Origin: Homalodisca vitripennis
Taxonomy: Eukaryota; Arthropoda; Insecta; Hemiptera; Cicadellidae
Direction of reading: 5' to 3'
Length of the DNA stretch: 64,000 nt
Assembly (NCBI RefSeq): GCF_021130785.1
Contig: NC_060207.1
Coordinates: 248,001-312,000, forward strand
Every line of letters starts with the position of its first letter. The first letter of the stretch is position 1. This document shows positions 47,131-58,080 of this stretch, one piece after another. The translations under genes were made by a program, and so were the position numbers. The notes beneath the pieces were generated by a model. The model did not search any database. It saw only the letters and a list, made by a program, of their open reading frames with translations, and was not told the DNA's origin.

Positions 47131-49030
47131 TGAAGCCCAAGATTTGTACAATACTACAGGAGATGAAACTGACAAAAGAAATGTAGCCCTTCTAAAAAAG
47201 TGTACGATCTAAGACTAAAACATCTTAGACGCCAAAATAACATAAAAACAATTTCATCAGCAGATAATAAATCCAGTGCAGTCTGGCAAGTTATAAACTC
47301 AGAGAGAAAGCCAAAAGAGGAAAAGCACCTTCCAGCAGCACTAGACATACAGTGAAAACTCATAAGAGATCCCACAAATACTGCAGATTATCTCAATGAA
47401 GTTTTCATAAACATAGCTGAAGATACTATACTGAACAGTAAACAGCCAAGAAACCACAAAATCCTACCAGACCTAAATCCAGATATACCAAATTTCATAC
47501 TGCACCACACAATCCGAAAAGAAATAGATCAAAATTATCCAATCATTGAAGACTAAAACCTCAGCTGGATATGATAATGCCTCAACAAAACTTTTGAAAT
47601 TTTGTAAAGAAGAACTAATTGGGCCTTTAATTAACATAATAAATAAATCTTTTAATTCTGGAATATTCCCGACAGCACTTAAAATTAGCCAAAGTATACC
47701 CTAAATTTAAGCAAGGGTGCACTACACAAGCAGCTAACTACCGCCCAATTTCATTAATACCCACCTTCTCCAAAGTTATTGAAAAATTGGTACTAAACAG
47801 ATTGCTCCATCACATAATAACTAACCAACTTCTGACACCCCACCAACACGGATATTTGACTGGAAGATCAACAAAAACAGCTCTTATTAGCCTGGTGGAA
47901 TTTTTAACAGACCAATTGGAAGAAGGTAACATAGCCACTGCTATTCTAATCAACTACAGTAAGGCATTTGACTGCCTTAGCCATGGACATCTCTAAGAAA
48001 AATTGACGACTTTTGGAATAAATGGAAAATCACATGACTGGATAAAAAGTTACCTGACAGAACGAAACCCAATGGTAGAAATAAACCGCACCTCAAACAA
48101 TTTAACACGTCAAATAAAGTCAGTACCACAGCCCATCACGCGTGGTGTACCTCAAGGATCTGTATTAGGGTTGGTCTTATACATTTTATACACAAATGAC
48201 CTACCTAGCTTCATGCAAAATCTCGGACAAACGCTGATGTATGCAGACGATACAGTGCTCCTACTAGGTAAAAAAGAACCAGATCAACTTGAAATAGCTG
48301 TTTACACTGCTCTGAATATGGCTTTTCAATACAGCCATGGAAATGACCTTGTGGTAAATGAAAATAAAACTAAACAGCTGGTCCTAGCAAGACACAAGGA
48401 AATTGCAGGGAGACTACCAGAGCTGGAGTTAACAGACCCTTCAAAGTACCTTGGTATAATAATTGACAACCACCTTACATGGACAGACTACATGTGCAAA
48501 AGGTTGAGTACAGCATTATATGTAATTCGCAGGATAAAAAGTACATGTGACACAGCAACAGCCAAGACTGCTTACCACGCCCTATATGAAAGTCACCTTC
48601 GATAAGGGATTGCTGCCTGGGGAGGCACCTCAGCGAATAACATGCAACGTCTCCTAGTCCATCAGAAGAGAGCAATCAGAATTCTTAGCAACCTCCAGCA
48701 AAGGGAATCCTGCAGGAATTCATTTAAAGATCTAAGAATTGTTACTGTTGTCAATCTCTACATCTTAGAAACTATCACCTTTCTCACAATTACAATACTA
48801 GGCATGCCACCAACTACCAACTCCCAGTACACCGACTCACTATGACAGAGAAGAAACCTACCTACGCAGGAGCAAAGTTATGGAACACCCTCACAGAACA
48901 CCTTAGAAAGACTGAAAAACAGCAGTTTGTACGAAGACTGAAGAACTGGTTACTGGAGCATCCGTTTTACCAACTGAAAGAATTTTATGAATGGACTAAT
49001 AACAATGAAAGTCTAACTGTTTTATATTAA
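47131..49030 (+). pseudogene. reverse transcriptase of copy B
   Basis: Linker fragments (SADNKSSAVWQVINSERK, NTADYLNEVFINIAED) lead with frameshifts near 47220, 47550 and 47695 to ANYRPISLIPTFSKVIEK and HQHGYLTGRSTKTALIS (47735-47890). Motif A is ILINYSKAFDCLSHGHL, with a TAA at 47994. The frame from 48003 has motif B (TRGVPQGSVLGLVLY) and motif C (MYADDTVLLL, about 48239), the thumb and a TAA at 48603-48605 where Tyr is expected (HLRYGIAAWG). A frame change near 48840 leads to the C-terminus HPFYQLKEFYEW ending at 49030. Confidence 0.86.
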
Positions 49031-49130
49031 CTTGACAAAATATTCCATACTAGACTTCCATGACCCTTGTTCTTATATCTATGATAATGTACAACAGAAC
49101 GTAAATAAAAATAAATAAAAAATATATAAA

Positions 49131-50067
49131 TAACTTTGAATTTAAAGAACAATTTCCGTTGCTGAACAGTTTTAGTTCAGTATTGAACAAGCTATGCTCA
49201 AAATTCTCATCACCAGTTTGAACAGTGCCACTAGAGTTAACAGAACATTTCTAAATTCAATCGTGTACTTGTTTTAATACAACATTTTTATGTTATTGTG
49301 TTTTAATTAAAAGAAACCTAAAATTCTACAATTATTAAAGAGATTATGGTCACAATTCAGAAATGCAGCACTGTAATCAGCTGTTAAAGAAGCTGAAATT
49401 AAAACAGATTATTGTTGTGGTTCATAAGCAGTGCTGTCTTATAATGATGGTTTATGGTTTATTACTCTGGCTTTTTAAAAGTGAATTTCCTCATTTATTT
49501 TGCAACTGAGTTCCTTGTAACTTGGTATCGTTGAATTTTTAATTAGTTTATCTGCAATAACTTCTTTTATCATATATCACTAAGCTTAAAGATTTTAAGA
49601 GGCCGCCGTTCTTGAAAATAAAGCTTGAAGCAAATTATTATTTGTTACAGAATTAGGTCTTTAAGTTATAAATCTATATACTGAATTTCTACTTTTTACA
49701 ACAATCCATTCTTAAATTAGAAATGTTTGTGAAAACCAAATGGTGGCTGCTCACTTTATTGAGTTAAAAAATGTTGAATACGATATTTTGGTTTATATTT
49801 TGTCTATTAATAATACTTAAAAAAAGATTGTTAGAATGTTCTGGGATGCTCTATACATTTAAATATATCACATAACTTTATACAATATATGTTAACACTC
49901 GAGTGATCGTGCGGAGTAATTTTGTACTACCTCACTCATTTACATTTTGTTCACATGAAGAGTTGACACCACGGTAGACTTTTTGAATGTCTCAGTACCT
50001 TCTTTCCAAAAATGTTCTCAAGCTGTAGTCTATAGAAGATTAGCATTTAAACATTTTTAAATAAAAT
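49131..50067. other. AT-rich non-coding spacer
   Basis: No reading frame, repeat or terminal structure recognised. Confidence 0.5.
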
Positions 50068-52889
50068 ATGACTGCTGTGAACTACAGAAATTATCAAATT
50101 GCCCAATCTAAAGCCAAAGAAGTAATACAACATGCCAAAAAACAAGGATGGATAAAATTATGTACCCAGATCAGTGATAACAAATCTACAACTCATGCAT
50201 GGAAAATAGTACAAAAACTTAAAAATAATACAAGCACTCATAATCATGAACTTTATAATAATATTGATTTGGCAGAGAGATTTATGAGTCACATTGTGCC
50301 CGATTATGTACCACAAAACTATGAAATAAAATATACTTTAATAAATGACAGCAACCACAATTTGGATATCAATTTTAATATGAAAGAACTTCTTAATGCC
50401 ATTAAAACGAAGAAGAAAGATATTGCCCCAGGACTTGATGAGGTTACCTACAGCATGATCAGTCATCTCCCGAAGAATGCTCTGGAAATATTACTTACCA
50501 TCTACAACAAGATATGGAAAAATGAGGAAGATATACCGGTAAGAACTTAAAATAATCGCCATATTGAAACCCAGTAAAAATAAAGATGATGAAAAATCAT
50601 ATAGGCCTATATCATTAATATCATGCCTTATGAAAATTATGAACACAATGATAAAGAATAGACTTGAGTAGCTTATAAATTAATTGAAAATTATTCCTGA
50701 TACTCAATTTGGATTTAGGAAAAACATAGCTGTCAAGATTACTTACTGACCTTGACAACAGATATCCATGTTGCATTAACCCATACAGAAAATGTTATTG
50801 TTACCCCACTTGACATAACAAATGCTTATGATAATGCATCCATACCTACATTGCTGAGAAAACTTTATTTCGCTGGTTTTCCAACCAAATTTATTACTCA
50901 CTTCAGTAAATGGGTTACTGATAGAAGTCTTCATCTGATACTTCCTCATGATACTATTATAAGACATTCATGTATGTGCTTACCGCAAGGAAGTGTTATT
51001 AGTCCTATCCTGTTCTCTATCTACATATCGGACATAAAAAACTACCTACCAAAAGAAATTAATTCAGTCCAGTTTGCTGATGACATAACGCTATATACAA
51101 GCCACAAAAATTATGATAGCACCCATAATCACATGCAGTATGCCCTAAATGATACAGTTAAAAGGTTTGATAAATTACATCTAGAATTGAATGCCAACAA
51201 GAGTCATATTACTATTTTATCAAGAAAAAAGGACATGTAACACAAATAATTTGCGTTTCTATATATCTGGACAAGAAATAAAAGTGTCAAACAGTATTAA
51301 ACTTTTAGGGGTAACATTTGATAGTAAACTAACCTTTACAGAACATATTTTAAACTTGTGCAATCAGTGTCAAAAGGATCTAAGCTTAATTAAAATGTTA
51401 TCCTGTGGCAGTCAAGGAGCTCATCCTGACTTGATAATTAAAATATACAAAGGCTTGATACTCGCAAAGCTAGACTATTGTAGTTTTTTGTTTGGTCATT
51501 TCTCTCAGACTATGCTAAATAAATTAGATGTTATACAAAACCAAGCTATGAGATTGGCTCTGAATGCATTTAAATCAACTCGTATTATATATTTACTTAC
51601 AGAAACCTCCATTTTCCCATTAAATATAAGAAGAAAAATTATTGCAGAAAGAGTAATGTAATTATGAAATTATATTTCATTAAATTGATTTCAAGAAATT
51701 AATTAATAATTTCTTGAAATTACAAATGATCAAGAACACGCAGCATTCCATAAAATATCATATCTTAACCTACAAACTAATATATCAGACTATACAAGCT
51801 TTAAGCCAAATTGATGATTTCAGCTCTCATTACATGACCCGAACACAAAATATCCCAAATCATTGGGATTTCAATCTACCAATTTTAATGAACAGTCCTA
51901 ATATAGCTTTTAACAGTACACTCAATGAAGAGAAGATAAGTAAAAATTATTGTAGTGATATTATAAATTCAGCAAATCACAAATAGGTGTTTGGAAACAA
52001 ACTACAAAGACTATCTGAAGGTATACACTGATGGTTCAAAATATGAAGAAAGTACTGGATCAGCCTTCTACATTCCATCACTAAATAAACAAAGTAAATT
52101 ATTTATGCTAAACAAAAATATGTCAAATTACTCGGCTGAAGTGTATACAATTTACTTTGCGATAGAGTATGTACTTACATTAAACATCATCAATGTACTA
52201 ATATGCTCTGATTCTCAGGCATACATTAAAGCTTTAGAAAACTGCAGTACCGGTAAGGGGTTTAAAGAAGATGGTATTGTCCTTATGAATTATCAACTTT
52301 TGGTAGAAACAGATAAAAACATAATTTTTCAATGGATTCCGGGACATGTTGGAATAAAACATAATGAGACTGTAGATAAGCTAGTCAAAGAAGCCTCATG
52401 TAATGGAAATCTTACATATTTACTAACCCCAATTGAAGACTATAAAGCTTACCAGCAAAAGATATATGGAAAACAATTTACAAACCTTACTCAGCAATCA
52501 CCTAAGGCTAGATGGTTTAAACAAATGCCAAACTACTTTACTAGATACCCATGGTTTAAAACATGCAATCTCAGCAGAAGGGAAATTATTAATATATGCA
52601 GACTAAGGCTAGGACATGCAAATGTAAATTCTTGTTTGTACAAAATAAAATGATACTTTACTCCACTCTGAACTGCACAATGGCTAAAGTTGAAACAACA
52701 GAACATGTTTTATTGGAATGTCCCAAGTACAATTATGCAAGACAACACTGTTTCAAGATAATAAAACCACCAAGTCCAATAAATATTCAATCCTCAAGAA
52801 ATATATTAATCGACTTGTTGAAACAAACAGACATTGAAATCTTCAGGGAAATTAATAAATTCCTATCCATGATACAAAGAACAATGTAA
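50068..52889 (+). pseudogene. I-like non-LTR retrotransposon ORF2: RT plus RNase H
   Basis: Linker and start of RT (50068-50550: APGLDEVTYSMISHLPKNAL) lead after frame changes to KSYRPISLISCLMKIMN and TQFGFRKN (about 50595-50720). The frame 50752-51240 has VTPLDITNAYDNASI (motif A), CLPQGSVISPILFSIYISD (motif B) and FADDITLY (motif C). The thumb follows at 51250-51661 (LLGVTFDSKLTFTEHILNLC). RNase H (51991-52653) shows all four acidic/His blocks: VYTDGSKYEES, SAEVYTIYFAIEY, LICSDSQAYIKAL and PGHVGIKHNETVDKL. The C-terminus holds TTEHVLLECPKY, the usual terminal zinc-knuckle-like block. This RNase H distinguishes it from all CR1-like elements here. Endonuclease and ORF1 are missing, and at least five frame breaks are visible. 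Confidence 0.87.
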
Positions 52890-53590
52890 ATCTAACCACA
52901 CAGAACAACAGATCACTTAGTACACATAAATGTTATCCTGGCCTAGATTCTTCCACCCGTTGTCCACCTTATCGGGATAGGCTATGCCTGAAGGACACCA
53001 GTGCAGAGAAGATCGCATTAAATTATCCGCTCCTTAACATCCATATATATTAGGGATCCCTAGCAAATCCTATTCTATTTCTATTTACTAACGGACATAA
53101 TAGGGTTATAACACACTTAGGTTATGTTCGAGAAACCAACACATACAGATAGAGATTGAAAAGCTCCTACAGAGGAACGTTCTACCAAACAGGAAAATGT
53201 AATAACTTTGTGTTGGGGATAATGGAATGGTGATGTGACAAATTATTCAATCTATGTATACATGTATCTAATCCTACTAATGTAATCACTGTTTACAGGC
53301 AACCACAATGACCAAGTGATTGTGTTCATTATGTTTTTTATTAAATAAAAATATGGTAATCTTCATTAACAAAATAGCAGTGTATATTGAGGCTTCGTGG
53401 GAATTACCCAAAGCCAGCCTTCAGGCAAAAAATAAAAAAAATACCTTCTTTCCCTTTGTCTTAGAAGCCACCAGTGCAGTTTCCGTTCTCTAGACCAAAC
53501 TGTTTGTTTGTGTATGCCCATATAAAACAAATATATTGAATTTTGGGTTATTTATTATCACATGTGACCAATCATTTCAGTTTTGTTGTT
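52890..53590. other. probable 3' UTR of the I-like element, then non-coding
   Basis: About 450 bases of non-coding sequence with AATAAA-like signals near 53345. The exact 3' end of the element was not found. Confidence 0.35.
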
Positions 53591-53598
53591 ACCAACAG

Positions 53599-53793
53599 GA
53601 GTTTTATTTAGCTATTGTTTTTTGTACTATAAATCTTAATTTTTATGCTCCTACACATGCAAAACATTATATAAGAATCAGGTTAAACTCTGATCCTCTT
53701 AACCATGAACCCATCAATAATATGTACCTAATAAATGTTTACTTACGTATGGAAGATTTAATAGGGCTTCCATCAGAATACATGTATGAGTGA
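53599..53793 (+). CDS. candidate terminal exon, function unknown
   Basis: A strong acceptor (pyrimidine-rich GTTTTGTTGTTACCAACAG) precedes 53599. The frame then stays open for 64 codons (EFYLAIVFCTINLNFYAPTH ... NMYLINVYLRMEDLIGLPSE) to TGA at 53791. No homology is recognised and no partner exon was found, so it could be chance. Confidence 0.22.
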   Translation, partial: EFYLAIVFCTINLNFYAPTHAKHYIRIRLNSDPLNHEPINNMYLINVYLRMEDLIGLPSEYMYE

Positions 53794-54829
53794 TTTTACT
53801 AATTAGTATAAAACTGTGCACAAAGCTATTGGTAACATCTAGTTTATAAGGAATACTCTCTCTCTCTATCTAAAGTAATACTTGTAACACTCTACTAACC
53901 TTCCCACAAATGGTAAGCAAACTGACAATATCCATCGCCTATATACGCTGTAAAGTCCTCTCCCTTGAAGACCATGAGCCAGAACTCGTTTTAGCTTCTG
54001 TAGATCCTTTGGTCCTACCAACCTTCCTCCTCCTCCTTTTTTTAAATTTAAAAAATAGAGAGGATTATGCAAGTTGTGTTCCTGGAAAACAAATACGTTT
54101 TATTGTTAATTAACAAAGAATATGGCTAACTGACTACAGTCTTAGTGAAGTGACCTCAGAGAAAATTGTATTCTAGGTGGTAAAAAACAAACAAATGTTA
54201 CTTAACTTGTACACAACACTTACTTATCTGGAACAAACGTAAGTCCACTCACTAATAAAAATGTATCAATATACCAATATTTAAAACATATACTTTAAAG
54301 AACAATACCCATGAATGAACACCTGACCTACTTCATGATCGCAGCAAATTAAATTTATTTAAAAAAGTTATATCAACAATTAAGCTTTCACCTTTTATTT
54401 TTTAATGAGAGTTTTTCATTATACATCTATTAACATAAATCTGGCAAATATTTGAACTGTCAAGTAGAAGCTCTTAAATAAAGGTCAAGCATATGACATG
54501 TCACACCATCTAGATACATAGCACATCCAATGTATTACACATCTGGCAGCCATATAGACTATACTTGTTACAAAACATTTCGAGGATTGGAATCTGTCCT
54601 CTTCATCAAGTGGGCAAGGTATTAATACAGTCATACAAAAATAAAAAACAGAAGTAGAATAGAAAGTAAAGAAAAGGGTTTAAACATACCAAAAAGCTGC
54701 TTGGATTCCAGTCCAGATGTTGTTACTGTACAGGATGCAAGTCCTGAGCACATATCACAAGTACAAGGATCACAGTCACATATGACACTAGCACAAGCTA
54801 CAGTTAATAAGAATTCCTAAAAATTCCCT
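53794..54829. other. non-coding, with a Penelope-like terminal scrap
   Basis: No gene is supported except the hammerhead-like motif at 54575-54613. On the minus strand at about 54076-53900 an open frame after a good acceptor (TTTGTTTTCCAG) could be an exon, but plus-strand splice signals overlap it and no domain is visible. Confidence 0.35.
54575..54613 (-). ncRNA. second hammerhead-like motif (degenerate)
   Basis: The minus strand reads CAC, TTGATGA, one A, stem GAGGA/TCCTC around a 10-base loop, GAAA, TG. It has the same order as the motif at 40013 (UGAUGA box, single extra base, perfect stem II, GAAA box) with completely different stem II bases, that is, paired changes. The first core base is T instead of C, and stems I and III are not convincing. 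It is probably a decayed Penelope-like terminal sequence. Confidence 0.3.
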
Positions 54830-55418
54830 TCAACTACATGTAAATAGAACAATCATTATTGATCCAGTAGAAATAGCTGATTATTTAATCAGTTTCTTCA
54901 CCTCAACAGTAGAAAAGCCACTTCAAAACAACATCAATCCCAACATTATCAACCACCATCCAACATCAGTACCAGTGCAGTGAACATATTCCAGTTTCGA
55001 TCAATAAGTGAAAAGGATATACACTTAAAGCAATAGACACTCTCAAACCTAAATCATCAACAGGGATAAATGACATATCTGCCAAACTTACAAAAACCTG
55101 TAAAAAAGAACTGACTGCTCCACTAACAAATATAATAAATAAACCATTACAAGGAATTTTTCCAGCTCAACTTAAAATCACTATAGTATGTCCAGAGCAA
55201 AAAAAAGGAGCCAGCTACAGAAACAAATAGTTATCAATCTATTTCTCTTATACCTACTATCTCAAAAGTTATTAAAAAGATCGTCTGGGAAGCTGCTACA
55301 CACTACCTTAAGCATCATAATGCTGTCTGGGAAGTCTGTAATAGTGAAAGATCAACCAAAACGGACATTTTATATTCTAACTGGAGCTTGAAATTGCTGA
55401 TGATTCCATAGATCTTTT
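54830..55418 (+). pseudogene. CR1-like linker/RT fragment
   Basis: Readable pieces: VEIADYLISFFTSTVEKPLQ (linker), KAIDTLKPKSSTGINDISAK, ELTAPLTNIINKPLQGIFPA, SYQSISLIPTISKVIKKIV and STKTDILY, in several frames with stops. It covers the linker to the RT fingers only, then jumps into the linker of a second copy. Confidence 0.7.
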
Positions 55419-56720
55419 TACTATTGCCGAACAGTTTCTCTTATTTTACAACAATCGCAGAAGAAACCCTTAAACTCAATAAGGACACAAGTACTACTAA
55501 TTTTTATATACACAATAACATACTTGAAAAAGAACTTCTTTTATTTTTAGCATCCAATGATGAAGTGTTGAACATCATCAATTCTCTAAAAACTTCCTCC
55601 TCCTCAGGCTACAATGAATTCATCAAAAATCTTAAAAGTTCTGCAAGCATGTAACTTGTCAACCTTTAACTGATTTCATCAATAAATCCTTGACTCGGAG
55701 AGTTTTTCCCTCAAAAATGAAATTGTCTAAAATTATCCACTATACAAAAAATAAAGCAAGTATGACAAACTTCGTACGTTTTCCAACTGTGTCTAAGGTA
55801 CTGGAAAAAGTAGTACTATCAGGAATACTAGAAAACCTTAAATATAATGACCTGATACCAAAAAGACAACATGGGTTTATCCCAGGCAATTCAACTATCA
55901 CTGCTCTCACTGAACTCATTGAAAAAATAATTGATAATATCGACCCGTTTACAAGCAACCTCTTTGACAAACTTGAAATCTATAGCCTTACTGTTATGTA
56001 CACAGATGACACTGCACTATCACCTGCAATAAATCAGTAGAATCTCTGGAAATAAACACTTTCATATCAGTTAACGTGGCACAACAGTATTGTTTAAATA
56101 ATGACCTGGCATTTAATTTATCTAAAACCAAACTCCTTGCAATGGGAAGGCTTAAAGATCACATAAAAGTACTACCTCAATTAGAGAGAGTGGATGAACA
56201 CAAACACCTTGGTGTGTTTCATGACCAAAGTCTGTCATGGACCTGCCATATAGATAATCTCTGCTCAAAACTAAGCTGTGCCATCTTTGCCCTTAGAAGA
56301 ATTAAAACAACAGGCACATCATCCGTCTTAAGGATTGCCTATTTTGCCCTTTTTGACTCTCAACTGTGATATGGAATAAATCTATGGGGTAGCTTCTTGA
56401 CTGGCAAAATCCAAAGGATATTAATTCTTCAAAAGGGAGCAATAAGAGTTATGACCGACCTCTCTCATTTCGACAGCTAAGGACCTAGAAATCCTTACAG
56501 TTACCTCAATCTACATAATACAGATCATTATTGAGGTTATTGATACAAGAGATGCAGCACAGCATTTCAGAAGAAGGTTTAAAAGCACTCACCCAGAGTG
56601 TGACAAAAATACCTGCTAAGACACTTTTCAAACGCTCCACTCATTCTTAATAAACTCCACTTATCAAATCAATTAAAATCATTTATTTTTCCTTCAACAA
56701 TATACATACATTATAATGGA
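55419..56720 (+). pseudogene. CR1-like RT with internal deletion
   Basis: It starts again in the linker (FSYFTTIAEETLKLNKDTST), then VLNIINSLKTSSSSGYNE, VSKVLEKVVLSGILENLK and RQHGFIPGNSTITALTELIE. At about 55965 the frame passes from DNIDPFTSNLF straight to LTVMYTDDTAL, so motifs A and B (about 350 bases) have been deleted. Motif C is YTDD. The thumb follows (HKHLGVFHDQSLSWTCHIDN), and a TGA at 56367 interrupts before YGINLWGSFLTG. The end near 56700 has no clear tail repeat. Confidence 0.75.
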
Positions 56721-56941
56721 CATCATCAGTAAAACCATTAAAACTATGTGTTTATCAAACGACTATGTAATTTATTTTTTTTATCAACATAAAATATAAT
56801 AACAATGTCAAAGTGTTTAGCAGTTAAAATACTCACTCAGCCTATAGAAGGAGTTTCTTAATAACTAATCATACAATATACCAGCAAATTTCTTCTCTGT
56901 TAAATCTAGCAAGGCTAATGGTAACTTGTTAAATAAACTTT

Positions 56942-58076
56942 ATGCCAAAATACTTATGGGAACTTATTGGTTTTGATAGTGTACCTTTTGGTAACTCTAG
57001 TCTCACTATGACTTGTCTCATAGCTATGTATAATTTTCACTTCATATATACATACAGGCAATTAAATGAACTCCTGAGCCATAACACTCAGTTAGAGACT
57101 CTAGTTCTAAAAAAAAGAAAAAGAAATAGTACTTATTACATAAAAACAACACTGCTTGAAAATCAATTAAGAATTACCAATAGTGGTCCTAACAGCAGAT
57201 GTAAGGAGTCTTCTGTAGTAGATAAATTTGAAATACAAAATTTGAGACATTATACACCTACATCTACTCCTAATTATACTAATGCTGCTGTGAGTGAACT
57301 GCAAAAAACAGGAAACGTTAATAAGGAATTATTATTCTCTACAGTAGTAAGAAGAAGATTAAATAAAATCAATATATCACCTAAATCAACATACACTGAA
57401 CCAGAAATTTCTTGGATGTCTCTCAACCACTTTGAGTCACTTAATAGAGAGTGAAAGCAATAAATTGACGAGTGTTTAAATAGAAAAAGAGCAAGATATA
57501 GATACAACAGTAACAATCGAAAAACTGAAAAAATTTGTTAATATGTGCTGAGAGCCATGGGAAAAATTTATCATGGCATGTAAATAAGAAGCAGACCTGT
57601 ATGAAACAATTAGTTGTGTTAGACTTGGTGGACGATCTGAACAGGTTCTAAATATGGAAACCATTAATAAAGAAAACTTAGGAAATGAAGACCTATGTCT
57701 AATTATTGGTGGAAGTGATGATGTTGCAAGAAATGAAGTTAATAAATTCATAACTGGAATTGAAAACATACTGAATGAAAAGAAGAGCCATAATTTTGTT
57801 ATTGTATATGTCCCTCACAGATATGATCTATCTGACAGGTCATGTGTAAACAGTGAGGTAAAAAAAGCTAATAGTAACCTTAAACAAGTGAGTGAAAAAT
57901 ATAGCAATGTTATTCTTGTAGAATCTAGTAAGGCAATGCGACAACATCACACAAGACATGGTATGCATCTCAACACCCATGAGAAAATGTGGCTTTCAGA
58001 ACAAATATGTGAAGCGATAGTAAAATATAACCAGAAAAAAATCGGAAACTCTTCATTCAAACCTCAACTTGAAATT
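56942..58076 (+). pseudogene. retrotransposon ORF1 with SGNH-hydrolase domain
   Basis: The open frame 56942-57454 has a heptad-like helical start (LNELLSHNTQLETLVLKKRK), then Asn/Ser-rich linker. After frame changes the frame 57600-58094 reads RLGGRSEQVLNMETINKENL, LCLIIGGSDDVARNEVNKFI (the GG(T/S)(N/D)D block of SGNH hydrolases), NFVIVYVPHRYDLSDRSCVN and QHHTRHGMHLNTHEKMWL, with the C-terminal catalytic His. Esterase-like ORF1 proteins are known from CR1-type elements, where they are thought to act on membranes or acylated partners. The N-terminal catalytic-Ser block is lost or unreadable. ORF1 passes almost directly into an RT linker at 58081, with no endonuclease. Confidence 0.72.
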
Positions 58077-58080
58077 GGTG

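Larger units (their letters stand above)
44410..49130 (+). mobile_element. CR1-like element with PWWP-domain ORF1 (copy B)
   Basis: It has the same layout as the 18745-23560 element: ORF1 with PWWP, coiled coil and shared C-terminal module (44547-46155), APE endonuclease (46170-47130), linker and RT (47131-49030), then AATAAA repeats and an A-rich end near 49100-49130. Protein sequences differ substantially from copy A throughout, so these are separate subfamilies rather than a recent duplication. The left border is not defined. Confidence 0.85.

Noticed and set aside
53866..54072. Possible minus-strand exon after a good acceptor
   Set aside because: Splice-like signals exist on both strands, no domain is visible and no phase partner could be shown. 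Not supported enough to call.
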